Of a stretch of DNA of 64,000 bases, positions 32,525-40,696 are shown one piece after another. This stretch comes from Sphingomonas guangdongensis (GTDB lineage Bacteria; Pseudomonadota; Alphaproteobacteria; Sphingomonadales; Sphingomonadaceae): positions 434,001 to 498,000 of the forward strand of contig NZ_OBMI01000003.1 of the NCBI RefSeq assembly GCF_900199185.1, written 5' to 3'. Each line of letters begins with the position of its first letter. Positions within the stretch are counted from its first letter, which is position 1. The position numbers were made by a program, and so were the translations under genes. The notes beneath the pieces are model-generated. The model saw only the letters and a program-made list of their open reading frames with translations. It did no database searches and was not told the DNA's origin.

Positions 32525-32709
32525 TACGCTTCCTCCGCCAGGATCAGGGCGTCGAGCGTCGCGATCGCCTCCGCGACGCGCGTGCGCAGCGCGTCGTTGC
32601 GGGCCTCGCTGGCGCTCAGAAGGTCGCGGTAGCGCGAGGCGGCCGCCTCGATGCGGGCAAGCGCGCTGTCGATCCGGTCGAGCGCGTCGGTGGGCGGTGC
32701 ATCCGTCAT
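32524..32709 (-). CDS. 61-residue predicted coiled-coil protein coupled to zapA
   Basis: No named family is recognised. The product is a single amphipathic helix with heptad-like spacing (DRIDSALARIEAAASRYRDLL, then RNDALRTRVAEAIATLDALIL), acidic overall. Size, coiled-coil nature and coupling to zapA suggest a division-related partner in the manner of ZapB, but sequence similarity to ZapB is not apparent and this is inference. It is divergent from gap across about 190 bp. Confidence 0.65.
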   Translation of the reverse strand: MTDAPPTDALDRIDSALARIEAAASRYRDLLSASEARNDALRTRVAEAIATLDALILAEEA

Positions 32710-32724
32710 CGACCCCGATTAGCA

Positions 32725-32747
32725 CGGCTTGCGGACCGGACAAGCCG
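32725..32747. promoter_or_regulatory. palindrome in the zapA-gap divergent region
   Basis: CGGCTTG-(9 nt)-CAAGCCG is a perfect 7-bp inverted repeat beginning 16 bp upstream of the coiled-coil gene start. It could be an operator for either divergent transcript. No clear -35/-10 pair was found in the 189-bp gap, apart from a TTGACG at 32760-32765. Confidence 0.35.
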
Positions 32748-32898
32748 CGGCCCGCCCGGTTGACGCGGGGAGGCGACGATGCGCAAAGGCGCCGTCGCGC
32801 GACGACTCCGTTGCTCCGCGCCAATGGTTTTTTCCGGGATGCCCCGGCCGACATGCGCGCGGCCTGCGTGTCCTCGCCACGCTGACAGGAGAACAGGC

Positions 32899-33903
32899 AT
32901 GACGAAGGTTGCGATCAACGGGTTCGGACGGATCGGTCGACTGGTCGCCCGCGCGATCCTGGAGCGGCCCGACTGCGGGCTGGAGCTCGTCACGATCAAC
33001 GACCTCGCCGATGCCAAGTCGAACGCGTGGCTGTTCAGCCGCGACAGCGTCCACGGCAAGTACCCGGGCGCCGTCTCGGCGGAGGGCAGCGACCTGGTCA
33101 TCGACGGCAAGCACATCAAGGTGACGGCCGAGCGTGATCCCGCCAACCTGCCGCACGCGGCGAACGGGGTCGAGCTGGTGCTGGAGTGCACCGGCTTCTT
33201 CACCGACCGCGCCGCGTGCGAGAAGCACCTGGCGGCGGGTGCCAAGAAGGTGCTGATCTCCGCGCCCGGCAAGAACGTCGACCTGACCGTCGTTTACGGC
33301 GTCAACCACGACAAGCTGGAGGCTGGGCACACGATCGTGTCCAACGCCTCGTGCACCACCAACTGCCTGGCGCCGGTCGCCAAGGTGCTGAACGACGCAA
33401 TCGGGATCGAGCGCGGGCTGATGACCACGATTCACGCCTACACCAACGACCAAAAGATCCTGGACCAGATCCACCCGGATCTGCGCCGCGCGCGCGCCGC
33501 GGCCATGAACATCATCCCGACCACCACCGGTGCCGCGCGTGCGGTGGGCGAGGTGCTGCCCGAGCTGAAGGGCAAGCTCGACGGCTCCGCGGTACGCGTG
33601 CCGGTGCCGGACGGCAGCCTGGTCGACCTGACCTTCACGCCCAAGCGCGACACCACCAAGGAGGAGGTCAACGGCCTGCTCAAGGCGGCGGCCGAGGGCG
33701 CGATGCAGGGCGTGCTCTTCTACAGCGAGGACCCGCTGGTCTCGATCGACATCGTCCACACGCCGGCGTCGTCGACAGTCGACAGCCTGGAGACGGCCGT
33801 GCTCGACGGCAAGCTGGTGCGGGTCGTCAGCTGGTACGACAATGAGTGGGGCTTCTCCAACCGCATGGTCGACACGGCTGGTGTCATGGCGAAGCTGGGG
33901 TAA
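32899..33903 (+). CDS. gap: glyceraldehyde-3-phosphate dehydrogenase, type I
   Basis: The 334-residue enzyme oxidises glyceraldehyde 3-phosphate to 1,3-bisphosphoglycerate. It has the NAD loop [10 protein letters not shown] (6-15), catalytic C152 in [12 protein letters not shown], the general-base histidine in [10 protein letters not shown], and C-terminal [12 protein letters not shown]. The ATG has AGGAGA upstream with good spacing. It heads a glycolytic cluster in which pgk and a class I aldolase follow, but a MOSC gene and repeats intervene before pgk. Confidence 0.97.
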   Translation: MTKVAINGFGRIGRLVARAILERPDCGLELVTINDLADAKSNAWLFSRDSVHGKYPGAVSAEGSDLVIDGKHIKVTAERDPANLPHAANGVELVLECTGFFTDRAACEKHLAAGAKKVLISAPGKNVDLTVVYGVNHDKLEAGHTIVSNASCTTNCLAPVAKVLNDAIGIERGLMTTIHAYTNDQKILDQIHPDLRRARAAAMNIIPTTTGAARAVGEVLPELKGKLDGSAVRVPVPDGSLVDLTFTPKRDTTKEEVNGLLKAAAEGAMQGVLFYSEDPLVSIDIVHTPASSTVDSLETAVLDGKLVRVVSWYDNEWGFSNRMVDTAGVMAKLG

Positions 33904-33923
33904 GTCCGGTCCATGCACCCACG

Positions 33924-34029
33924 CCGTTGGTGTCGAGTAGGAGTCGAGCGCAGTCGAGAGCCCGTATGGAGACAGGGCTGTTCTCGATCCGCCATCTCGA
34001 CAAGCTCGACGGCTACTCGAACCGAACGG
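33924..34029. repeat. long inverted repeat, TCGAGTAG variant (copy 2)
   Basis: The left arm starts CCGTTGGTGTCGAGTAGG and the right arm ends GGCTACTCGAACCGAACGG; the arms pair imperfectly over about 48 bp around a short loop near 33975. It is a diverged relative of the elements at 22122-22233 and 34495-34611, with TCGAG replacing CTGAG. Its terminal bases CGAACGG run into GGAGG (34028-34032), which is the ribosome site of the MOSC gene. Confidence 0.75.
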
Positions 34030-34040
34030 AGGTGCTAGGG

Positions 34041-34511
34041 ATGGGCACCCTGATCGGCATCGCACGCCACGCGCGCCCGAAGGCGGCGATGGAGCTGGTC
34101 GATCACGTCCGCGTCACGCGCGAGGCGGGGATCGCCGGCGACTTCCGCGGCGCGATGCGGGGCAAGCCGTACAAGCGGCAGGTGACGCTGCTCGAGCGCG
34201 GGGACTGGGACGCGGCGATGGCGGAGGTGGGGCACACGCTGCCCTGGCAGGAGCGGCGATCCAACCTGCTGGTCGAGGGTGTGGACCTCCCGCAGGTGCC
34301 GGGCGTGCGGCTGCGGATCGGGGCCGACCTGGTGCTGGAGATCACGCGCGAGACCGATCCATGCGAGCGGATGGAGGCGCTGGCCGAAGGATTGCGTGCC
34401 GCGCTGCTGCCGGACTGGCGCGGCGGCGTGTGCGCGATGGTCGTAGAGCCCGGCACGATCGCGATCGGGGATGCCATTGTGGTCCTTTCCCAATCCGTTC
34501 GTGCTGAGTAG
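34041..34511 (+). CDS. MOSC-domain protein
   Basis: The 156-residue product shows the MOSC (molybdenum cofactor sulfurase C-terminal) pattern: [33 protein letters not shown] with the conserved cysteine, [22 protein letters not shown] proteins such as YiiM bind Moco and reduce N-hydroxylated compounds. The ATG has GGAGG 8 nt upstream, and that site is partly built from the end of the preceding repeat. The stop TAG and last five codons come from the following repeat. The gene interrupts the usual gap-pgk adjacency. Confidence 0.85.
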   Translation: MGTLIGIARHARPKAAMELVDHVRVTREAGIAGDFRGAMRGKPYKRQVTLLERGDWDAAMAEVGHTLPWQERRSNLLVEGVDLPQVPGVRLRIGADLVLEITRETDPCERMEALAEGLRAALLPDWRGGVCAMVVEPGTIAIGDAIVVLSQSVRAE

Positions 34512-34611
34512 GGACTAAGCCCAAGGCGAAGGCCCGTATCGAAGTACTGCAACCTGCGGGTTTTTCGATACACCGTTTCGACTTCGCTCAACGGCTACTC
34601 AGGACGAACGG
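34495..34611. repeat. long inverted repeat, CTGAGTAG family (copy 3)
   Basis: Arms at about 34495-34544 (CCGTTCGTGCTGAGTAGG...GTATCGAAG) and 34563-34611 (TTCGATACACCG...CAGGACGAACGG) are imperfect reverse complements, nearly the same as the copy at 22122. The left arm encodes the final residues and TAG stop of the MOSC gene. The right arm end forms GGAG at 34610-34613, 5 nt before the likely pgk start. Confidence 0.88.
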
Positions 34612-34618
34612 AGTGTTT

Positions 34619-35809
34619 GTGGCGCGACCCTTCAAGACGCTGGACGACATGGGCGAGATCGCCGGCAAGCGCGTGCTGGTGCGCGAGGACCTGAACGTGC
34701 CGATGGCGGACGGCAAGGTCACCGACGACACCCGCCTGCGCGCGACCTTCGCGACGGTGACCGAGCTGTCGGATCGCGGCGCGGTCGTGCTGGTGCTGGC
34801 GCACTTCGGCCGGCCCAAGGTGCCCTCGCCCGAGCACTCGCTGGCGCTGGTGACCAAGCCGTACGAGGCGGTGCTCGGCCGCCCGGTGCGCTACATCGAC
34901 TGGGAAGCCACGGAGGCGGTCGACACGCTTCAGCCCGGCGACATCGGCCTGCTGGAGAACACCCGCTTCTTCGGCGGCGAGGAGCGCAACGATCCGGCCG
35001 TCGTGGAGCGGTTCGCGGCGCTCGGCGACCTCTACGTCAACGATGCCTTCTCCGCCGCACATCGTGCCCACGCTTCGACCGAGGGCCTCGCCCACAAGCT
35101 GCCGGCGTTCGCGGGGCGGGCGATGGAGGCGGAGCTCGATGCGCTCAACAAGGCGCTCGGCAGCCCGGAGCACCCGGTTGCCGCGGTGGTCGGCGGCGCC
35201 AAGGTGTCGACCAAGCTCGACGTGCTGAAGCAGATGGTGAGCAAGGTCGATCACCTGATCATCGGCGGCGGCATGGCCAACACCTTCCTGGCGGCGCGCG
35301 GGGTGAACGTCGGCAAGAGCCTGGCCGAGCACGACCTGACCGGCACGGCCGAGGAAATCCTGGAGGCGGCCGAGCGCGCCAACTGCACCGTGCATCTGCC
35401 CTATGACGTGGTGGTCGCGACCGAGTTCCGCGCCAACCCGCCGGTGCGCACCGTCAACGTCCACGAGGTCGCCGCCGACGAGATGATCCTCGACATCGGC
35501 CCGGCCGCGACCGAGGCGCTGGCCGACGTGCTGAAGACCTGTCGCACACTGGTGTGGAACGGCCCGCTCGGCGCCTTCGAGACGCCGCCGTTCGACACTG
35601 CCACCGTTGCGCTCGCGCGAACGGCGGCGGCGCTCACCAAGGAGGGGTCGCTCGTGTCTGTCGCCGGCGGCGGCGACACGGTGGCGGCGCTCAACCAGGC
35701 CGGGGTGGCGGATGCCTTCACTTTCGTGTCGACGGCGGGCGGCGCCTTCCTGGAGTGGATGGAGGGCAAGGACCTGCCCGGCGTCGCGGCTCTGATGCGC
35801 GCCGACTAA
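34619..35809 (+). CDS. pgk: phosphoglycerate kinase
   Basis: The 396-residue enzyme transfers phosphate from 1,3-bisphosphoglycerate to ADP. Landmarks are the N-terminal [52 protein letters not shown] and C-terminal [14 protein letters not shown] chose the GTG at 34619 ([10 protein letters not shown]) because GGAG at 34610-34613 is 5 nt away; the GTG at 34613 overlaps that site. The site is formed by the end of a hairpin repeat. Its stop overlaps the stop of the convergent TlpA-like gene by 3 bp. Confidence 0.96.
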   Translation: MARPFKTLDDMGEIAGKRVLVREDLNVPMADGKVTDDTRLRATFATVTELSDRGAVVLVLAHFGRPKVPSPEHSLALVTKPYEAVLGRPVRYIDWEATEAVDTLQPGDIGLLENTRFFGGEERNDPAVVERFAALGDLYVNDAFSAAHRAHASTEGLAHKLPAFAGRAMEAELDALNKALGSPEHPVAAVVGGAKVSTKLDVLKQMVSKVDHLIIGGGMANTFLAARGVNVGKSLAEHDLTGTAEEILEAAERANCTVHLPYDVVVATEFRANPPVRTVNVHEVAADEMILDIGPAATEALADVLKTCRTLVWNGPLGAFETPPFDTATVALARTAAALTKEGSLVSVAGGGDTVAALNQAGVADAFTFVSTAGGAFLEWMEGKDLPGVAALMRAD

Positions 35810-36321
35810 ACGGCCGGCGCCTTCTCGTTCAGCAGCGGTATGACGTGCCCGTTGAGCTCGTCCAGCGAGAAGGCGCCGGCCGCCGCGTAGCGAATCCGGC
35901 CGCTGCGATCGATGATGATGTTATACGGCACGGCAGTGACCGCGCCGTACGGTCCCTTGATCGATCGTGCGGACGGGATCGCCATGGCGGCGAATAGCGG
36001 CTTCAGCCGGTAGAGCGGCAGCGAGTCCTCCGTCGTGATCGCGTAGACGCTCAGGCCATGCTTGCGGGCCGCGCGATAGTAGGTGTCGAGGAGCGGCAAT
36101 TCGGTGCGGCACGGCACGCACCAGGTCGCCCAGAAGTTGATGATGACGACTTGCCCGCGCAGCGCGTCGCGGGTGACTTGCGTCCCGTTCATCAGCTTGA
36201 GCGTGAAATCCGGCGCGAGCTTGTCGACCTGGATGGAGCGCGGCGCCTTCTCCTCGACCGGTGTCGCGCCGAGCGAAGCCAGCGCTACCATCGCGGCAAC
36301 GATCCTGATCGCGCTCGTCAT
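35806..36321 (-). CDS. TlpA-like periplasmic thiol-disulfide oxidoreductase
   Basis: The 171-residue product has a signal peptide ([19 protein letters not shown]) and a thioredoxin-like domain with the redox motif WCVPC (C68, C71) and cis-proline region [11 protein letters not shown]. It resembles TlpA/ResA reductases that keep cysteines reduced during cytochrome c or cuproprotein maturation in the periplasm. No cytochrome maturation genes are adjacent. It overlaps the pgk stop by 3 bp in convergent orientation and lies downstream of the lipid kinase gene on the same strand. Confidence 0.9.
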   Translation of the reverse strand: MTSAIRIVAAMVALASLGATPVEEKAPRSIQVDKLAPDFTLKLMNGTQVTRDALRGQVVIINFWATWCVPCRTELPLLDTYYRAARKHGLSVYAITTEDSLPLYRLKPLFAAMAIPSARSIKGPYGAVTAVPYNIIIDRSGRIRYAAAGAFSLDELNGHVIPLLNEKAPAV

Positions 36322-36383
36322 CCTGCTCTTGCCCCCATTTGCCCCGGACGGAACAGAACACAGCGATTTCCATGCGGCAAGCG

Positions 36384-37217
36384 CTACGCGCGGACGGTGA
36401 TGAACCTGAGGCGGGACTCGCCGGCGCGCACCTCCGCGTTGCGGGGCAGGTTGACGGGTTCGCCGTCGAACAGCGCCGGGATGGTTCGGCGCGCGGCGAG
36501 GCGAAGCGCGGTGACGTCGGCACGGGAAACCGCCGGATCATGCCGCCAGTCATCGGTAAGCCAGGCAGCGCCGAGCCGCAGCAGCGAGAGCAGCCGGGTG
36601 GCGGTGATCGCCGCCGCCTCGAAGTGCTCAGCGTCGCCGGGCACCGCGATCAGCGCCTGGTGCGCGCCGCCGAGCCGCTCGGTGCCGAGGACGCGGACCC
36701 GGCGGCGGCGACTGAAGCTGCGCTGCCAGGCGAGCCGCGCCGCCGCTACCATCCGGCGCAGCCGGCCGTGGCGAGCGGCCTCGCGCGCGCTGCCCCACTG
36801 CGCCGCGGGACCGATGATTGCGGCGACGAAGGCACGGTGCGGGCCGGCCTCGACCAGCGGCAGGCGGCGCGTCCGCTCCTGCTCGTGCGCCGCGGCGATG
36901 ATCGTCGCCGCGTCCGCGTCGCCGTGCAGCACGCGCGCCAGCATGTTCATGGTGCCGCCCGGCAGGATCAACGCCGTCCCTTCGAAACGATCAAGTGCGC
37001 AGGCGGCGGCATTGATCGTGCCGTCGCCCGCGAACAGCACCACCGTGTCCACTCCTGCCGCCGCCAGCGCGGCTGCGTCCGGCAGCGCCTCCACCGGGAA
37101 CAGCGTGCGCCCGACGAGCGCCAGCCCGCGCTCATGCATGATCGCCTCGATCGCGTCGCAATGCGCGTCCGACGTAGAACCGGAGCCAGGATTGGTGATG
37201 AGCCAGATTTGCTGCAC
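36384..37217 (-). CDS. diacylglycerol/lipid kinase family protein
   Basis: The 277-residue DAGK-catalytic-domain protein has NPGSGS (9-14), AGDGTINAAA near residue 63 (nucleotide-binding GDGT) and PGGTMNMLAR. It belongs to the YegS/DgkB-like soluble lipid kinase family that phosphorylates diacylglycerol or related lipids. The start is a GTG (VQQIWLITNPG); no ATG lies upstream in a family-like context. It is divergent from the ribbon-helix-helix gene. Confidence 0.9.
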   Translation of the reverse strand: MQQIWLITNPGSGSTSDAHCDAIEAIMHERGLALVGRTLFPVEALPDAAALAAAGVDTVVLFAGDGTINAAACALDRFEGTALILPGGTMNMLARVLHGDADAATIIAAAHEQERTRRLPLVEAGPHRAFVAAIIGPAAQWGSAREAARHGRLRRMVAAARLAWQRSFSRRRRVRVLGTERLGGAHQALIAVPGDAEHFEAAAITATRLLSLLRLGAAWLTDDWRHDPAVSRADVTALRLAARRTIPALFDGEPVNLPRNAEVRAGESRLRFITVRA

Positions 37218-37277
37218 CCGCGGCGTGTAGCCGGTTTGCGGATCGGCGGACAGCCATGCTGCGGTGCAGCTTGCGTG

Positions 37278-37318
37278 TTGCGATCTTGAACCGTCCCGCT
37301 ATGTTAAACGCGTTAAAC
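37278..37318 (+). promoter_or_regulatory. promoter and direct-repeat operator of the toxin-antitoxin pair
   Basis: TTGCGA (37278-37283) and TATGTT (37300-37305), 16 nt apart, form a plausible promoter. Two direct copies of GTTAAAC (37303-37309 and 37312-37318) overlap its downstream part, with AACGCGTT as a palindrome at their junction. This is a typical position for autoregulation by a ribbon-helix-helix antitoxin. Confidence 0.55.
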
Positions 37319-37325
37319 GGAGACG

Positions 37326-37565
37326 ATGATGCTCGGCGTTCGGCTCGACGATGAACTGGAAGCGCGGTTGGCCGCCGTTGCGCGCAGCCAAGGTCGCAGC
37401 AAGAGCGACATCGCGCGCGACGCGGTGCGGCGCTACGTCGAGCTGCACGATGCTGCCTTCCGGGCGGAGGCCCGGCGCCAGTCGGAGCGAGCGGCGGCGC
37501 GCGACGACGCGGCCGACTGGGCGTTCTTCGACGCGGTCGAGGCGGCGGACGGCCGGTGGAGATAG
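37326..37565 (+). CDS. ribbon-helix-helix antitoxin
   Basis: The 79-residue product has an N-terminal RHH DNA-binding domain (MLGVRLDDELEARLAAVARS, then RSKSDIARDAVRRYVELH), typical of CopG/MetJ-type antitoxins, and an acidic, Trp/Phe-containing C-terminal tail (DDAADWAFFDAVEAADG) suited to binding a toxin. CGGAGA lies just upstream; translation may begin at either of two adjacent ATGs. The last 10 bp overlap the toxin gene. It probably represses its own promoter through the GTTAAAC repeats. Confidence 0.88.
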   Translation: MMLGVRLDDELEARLAAVARSQGRSKSDIARDAVRRYVELHDAAFRAEARRQSERAAARDDAADWAFFDAVEAADGRWR

Positions 37566-37888
37566 TCCGCGGCGCGCTGGTGCTGGTCGAGGGACCGGAC
37601 ATGCTTGCCACGAAGCGGCGGCCGTTCCTGGTCATCCAGTCCGACCTGTTCAACGAGGCGCACGCCTCCGTCACGCTCTGCCCAGTCAGCAGCCTGGTCG
37701 GCGGGGAGGCACTGTTCCGCGTGCCGATCGCGCCGTCGCCGGAGCTCGGCCTGTCGGTCGAGAGCGAGGCGCAGGTCGACAAAATCAAGACGCTGCGCCG
37801 CACGCGCATCATCCGCGTGCTCGGTCACGCGCCCGCAACGATCATGGAACAGGTCGATCAGGCGCTCCGGCGCTGGCTCGCGCTCTGA
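37556..37888 (+). CDS. PemK/MazF-family toxin (putative mRNA interferase)
   Basis: The 110-residue protein has the MazF/PemK SH3-like barrel pattern: VRGALVLVEGPDM, KRRPFLVIQSDLFNEAHASVTLCPVSS, and the C-terminal LRRTRIIRVLGHA. MazF enzymes cut mRNA at short sequences. It lacks the very early WxPxxGDIW start, so it is a divergent member. The GTG start overlaps the antitoxin stop by 10 bp, which is the normal antitoxin-first order. The module sits just before the aldolase gene. Confidence 0.87.
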   Translation: MEIVRGALVLVEGPDMLATKRRPFLVIQSDLFNEAHASVTLCPVSSLVGGEALFRVPIAPSPELGLSVESEAQVDKIKTLRRTRIIRVLGHAPATIMEQVDQALRRWLAL

Positions 37889-37914
37889 CAACGAGAACCC
37901 CGAGGAGGATACGC

Positions 37915-38811
37915 ATGAACACCGACGAGATGACCGCGAAGATCGCAGGCGGGCAGGGCTTCATCGCCGCGCTTGATCAGTCCGGCGGCTCCACCCCCAA
38001 GGCGCTCCTGGGCTACGGTGTCGGGGAGGATGCGTGGAGCAGCGAGGCTGAGATGTACGCGCTGATCCACGACATGCGCAGCCGGATCATCACGGCGCCC
38101 TCCTTCACCGGCGACAAGGTGATCGGCGCGATCCTGTTCGAGCGGACGATGGACGGCCAGGTCGCCGGCAAGACCGCGCCCCAGGCGCTGATCGACCGCG
38201 GCGTCGTGCCGTTCATCAAGATCGACAAGGGGCTTGAGGCCGAGGCCGACGGCGTCCAGCTCATGAAGCCGATCGACGGCCTCGATGCGCTGCTCGACCG
38301 TGCCAAGGAACTGGGCGTGTTCGGGACCAAGGAGCGCTCGGTCATCAACCTCGCCAACAAGGACGGAATCGCCCGGATCGTGTCGCAGCAGTTCGTGATC
38401 GCCGATCAGGTGATCGCCGCCGGACTGGTCCCGATCCTGGAGCCCGAGATCAACATCAAGTCGCCCGAGCGCGGGGCCGCCGACCTGATCCTGCGCGACG
38501 AGCTCCTGGCGCAGCTCGACGATGATGCGGACGGGCCGCTGGTCATGCTGAAGCTATCGATTCCGGAGGTGCCGAACAGCTTCGACGTGCTGGTCGATCA
38601 TCCGCGCGTGCTCCGCGTCGTGGCGCTGTCGGGCGGCTATGCGCGACCGGAGGCGTGCGCCGAGCTGGCCAAGAACCGGGGCATGATCGCAAGCTTCAGT
38701 CGCGCGCTGCTGGAGGATCTGCGCCATGGCATGTCGGACGAGGAGTTCGACCGCGCGCTGGGCGCCGCGATCGACGAGATCTACGCGGCGTCCGTCAACA
38801 AGGCGGCCTGA
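37915..38811 (+). CDS. fba: class I fructose-bisphosphate aldolase
   Basis: The 298-residue product matches the bacterial class I aldolases (FdaB type): GFIAALDQSGGSTPKAL at the start, RVVPFIKIDKG-like segment near 97-105, PILEPEINI, and the probable Schiff-base lysine K213 in VMLKLSIPEVPN, then ALSGGYARPEAC. It cleaves fructose 1,6-bisphosphate without a metal. A strong GAGGAGG precedes the ATG. It completes the gap-pgk-aldolase set, although a TA module and two minus-strand genes lie between it and pgk. Confidence 0.92.
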   Translation: MNTDEMTAKIAGGQGFIAALDQSGGSTPKALLGYGVGEDAWSSEAEMYALIHDMRSRIITAPSFTGDKVIGAILFERTMDGQVAGKTAPQALIDRGVVPFIKIDKGLEAEADGVQLMKPIDGLDALLDRAKELGVFGTKERSVINLANKDGIARIVSQQFVIADQVIAAGLVPILEPEINIKSPERGAADLILRDELLAQLDDDADGPLVMLKLSIPEVPNSFDVLVDHPRVLRVVALSGGYARPEACAELAKNRGMIASFSRALLEDLRHGMSDEEFDRALGAAIDEIYAASVNKAA

Positions 38812-38837
38812 GACCACACGCGGGCATCGTGAAAGGG

Positions 38838-38872
38838 GCGGTACGCGTCCGGCTTGATCGGGCGTGTACCGC
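38838..38872 (+). terminator. hairpin downstream of the aldolase gene
   Basis: GCGGTACGCG (38838-38847) and CGTGTACCGC (38863-38872) pair over 10 bp with one G-U. The hairpin lies 27 nt after the aldolase stop. No U-run follows, so it may be a weak or factor-assisted terminator. Confidence 0.45.
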
Positions 38873-38925
38873 TTGTGGCTTCCTCGACGGCTTGGCGGCG
38901 CCCCGGCACCGGGGTAGGGCGCCGC

Positions 38926-39609
38926 ATGACCGATGAAGACGATCCGCTAGGCCCCCTCGACCCTGATTTCGCCGCGCAGTTCGTGCGCGACGATCGCCGG
39001 CCGCCATGCCAGCTCTACCTGATCTCGCCGCTCCAGGTCGGCGGTGGCTTCCCCGACCGGCTCCGGCGCGCGGTCGGAGCAGGGCCGGTCGCGGCGTTCC
39101 AGTTCCGGGTCAAGGACGTCGACCAGCACGAGGCGGCACGGCTCGCCGACCCGCTCCGTCGGATCTGCGCGGACGCCGACATCGCCTTCATCGTCAACGA
39201 TTCGATCAGCCTTGCCAAGCGGGTCGGCGCCGACGGCGTGCACCTGGGTCAAGGGGACGATGACCCGCGGGAAGCGCGCGCGGTGCTGGGCCCGCAGGCG
39301 CAGATCGGCGTCACCTGTCACGACAGCCGCCACCTGGCGATGGAGGCCGGCGACGCGGGTGCGGACTATGTCGCCTTTGGGGCCTTCTACCCGACCGGTA
39401 CGAAGGAGACGCGGCATCGGCCCGAGCCGGTGATCCTGTCGTGGTGGCACGCCCTGTTCGAGCTGCCGTGCGTCGCCATCGGCGGGATCACGCCCGCCAA
39501 CGCCGCGCCGCTGGTCGCGGCCGGCGCCGACTTCCTGGCGGTCTCCGGCGCGGTGTGGAACGGCGACGAGGTAGCCGCGGTGCGGGCGTTCGGCGAGGTG
39601 CTGGCGTAA
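38926..39609 (+). CDS. thiE: thiamine phosphate synthase
   Basis: The 227-residue TIM-barrel enzyme joins HMP-PP and thiazole phosphate. Landmarks are QLYLISPLQVGGG, FQFRVKD, FIVNDSISLAKRVGADGVHLGQGDDD, VTCHDSRHLAMEAGDAGADYVAFGAFYPTGTK split over residues about 125-165, and IGGITPANAAPLVAAGADFLAVSGAVW (phosphate loops). The N-terminus has an acidic extension. The start is the ATG reading MTDEDDPLG; upstream codons are not family-like. No TPP riboswitch is apparent upstream. Confidence 0.93.
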   Translation: MTDEDDPLGPLDPDFAAQFVRDDRRPPCQLYLISPLQVGGGFPDRLRRAVGAGPVAAFQFRVKDVDQHEAARLADPLRRICADADIAFIVNDSISLAKRVGADGVHLGQGDDDPREARAVLGPQAQIGVTCHDSRHLAMEAGDAGADYVAFGAFYPTGTKETRHRPEPVILSWWHALFELPCVAIGGITPANAAPLVAAGADFLAVSGAVWNGDEVAAVRAFGEVLA

Positions 39610-39682
39610 GCACACGGCCACAGGAAACCCCATCCGGCTCCGGGCGTTAGCAACAGGAACGTAGGCGTAACGGAGTTGAGCG

Positions 39683-40696
39683 ATGCGGTGGACGACGCTG
39701 GTCTTGGTGGGAACCGTTCTGGCCGGGGCGGCTCCCCCGCCGCCTGCGGCCAGGCCGGCGGGTGCGGCCGCTGCCTTGCCGAGCGTCGACCGCGACATCC
39801 TCCACGTCCAGGTAATCCTCGACAAGCTCGGCTTCGGGCCCGGTGTCCTCACCGGGCGGATGAACGCAGTGACCAAGGCGGCACTGCGCGGCTTTCAGGA
39901 GAGCCGCGGCCTCGACACCACCGGCGCGATCGATGCCGCCACGCTCCGCGGGCTGTACCAGTACCGGGCGTGGCGTCCGACCAAGACGATTGTGCTGACG
40001 CCGGGGATGCTCGCCGGGCCGTATCTCGGCACCATTCCCAAGGATTATGAGCAGCAGTCGAAGCTTCCGGCGCTCTCCTACCGCTCGCCGCTCGAGAAGC
40101 TGGCCGAGATGTTCCATACCACGCCGCAGGTGCTGGTCGCGCTCAACAGTCGCGAGACGCCGCTGCGGCCGGGCACGCAGGTCGTCTTCCCCAATGCGCT
40201 GCCGGTCTCGCGCAACTACACGATCGACGATGCGAAGTGGCGCTCGACCGTCGCCAATCTCAACGTCGATGCGCAGCAGCCGGCCGCCGACCACGTCGTG
40301 GTCGACGAGTCGGAAGGCGTGCTGAAGGTTTTTGACAAGGACGACAAGCTGGTCGCGCAGTTCAGCGCCACCATGGGCTCGGCCAAGTTCCCGCTGCCGA
40401 TCGGCACGTGGGAGATCAAGGGCAGCGCCTACAACCCCGACTGGAAGTTCGATCCGGACCTGATCGCCAACACCAAGCCCGGGGCCAAGGAAGCGGTGGT
40501 GCCGCCCGGGCCCAACAATCCGGTCGGCGTCGTGTGGATGGACCTGTCCAAGGAGCATTACGGCATCCACGGCACGTCCGAGCCGCAGAACATCGGCCAG
40601 ACGGAGTCGAACGGGTGCATCCGCCTGACCAACTGGGACGCTGCGCGGCTGGCGCTGATGATCAAGCCCGGCACGAAGGCGGTGTTCCGGGCGTGA
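39683..40696 (+). CDS. L,D-transpeptidase with peptidoglycan-binding domain
   Basis: The 337-residue secreted protein has a signal peptide (MRWTTLVLVGTVLAGAAPPPP), a PG_binding_1 domain (HVQVILDKLGFGPGVLTGRM, about residues 40-95), a linker with a LysM-like segment (FHTTPQVLVALNSRE), and a C-terminal YkuD domain. The catalytic residues are H296 in GIHGTSEP and C312 in ESNGCIRLTN. It forms 3-3 peptide crosslinks or attaches proteins to peptidoglycan. Its stop overlaps the GTG of the M23 peptidase gene, so crosslinker and hydrolase are made together. Confidence 0.94.
   Translation: MRWTTLVLVGTVLAGAAPPPPAARPAGAAAALPSVDRDILHVQVILDKLGFGPGVLTGRMNAVTKAALRGFQESRGLDTTGAIDAATLRGLYQYRAWRPTKTIVLTPGMLAGPYLGTIPKDYEQQSKLPALSYRSPLEKLAEMFHTTPQVLVALNSRETPLRPGTQVVFPNALPVSRNYTIDDAKWRSTVANLNVDAQQPAADHVVVDESEGVLKVFDKDDKLVAQFSATMGSAKFPLPIGTWEIKGSAYNPDWKFDPDLIANTKPGAKEAVVPPGPNNPVGVVWMDLSKEHYGIHGTSEPQNIGQTESNGCIRLTNWDAARLALMIKPGTKAVFRA

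Noticed and set aside
38808..38925. Possible TPP riboswitch before thiE, prompted by CTGAGA at the aldolase stop
   Set aside because: The CTGAGA overlaps the aldolase stop codon, the partner GGGGTGC element and the ACCTGATCTGG-like element are absent, and the space is filled by ordinary hairpins.
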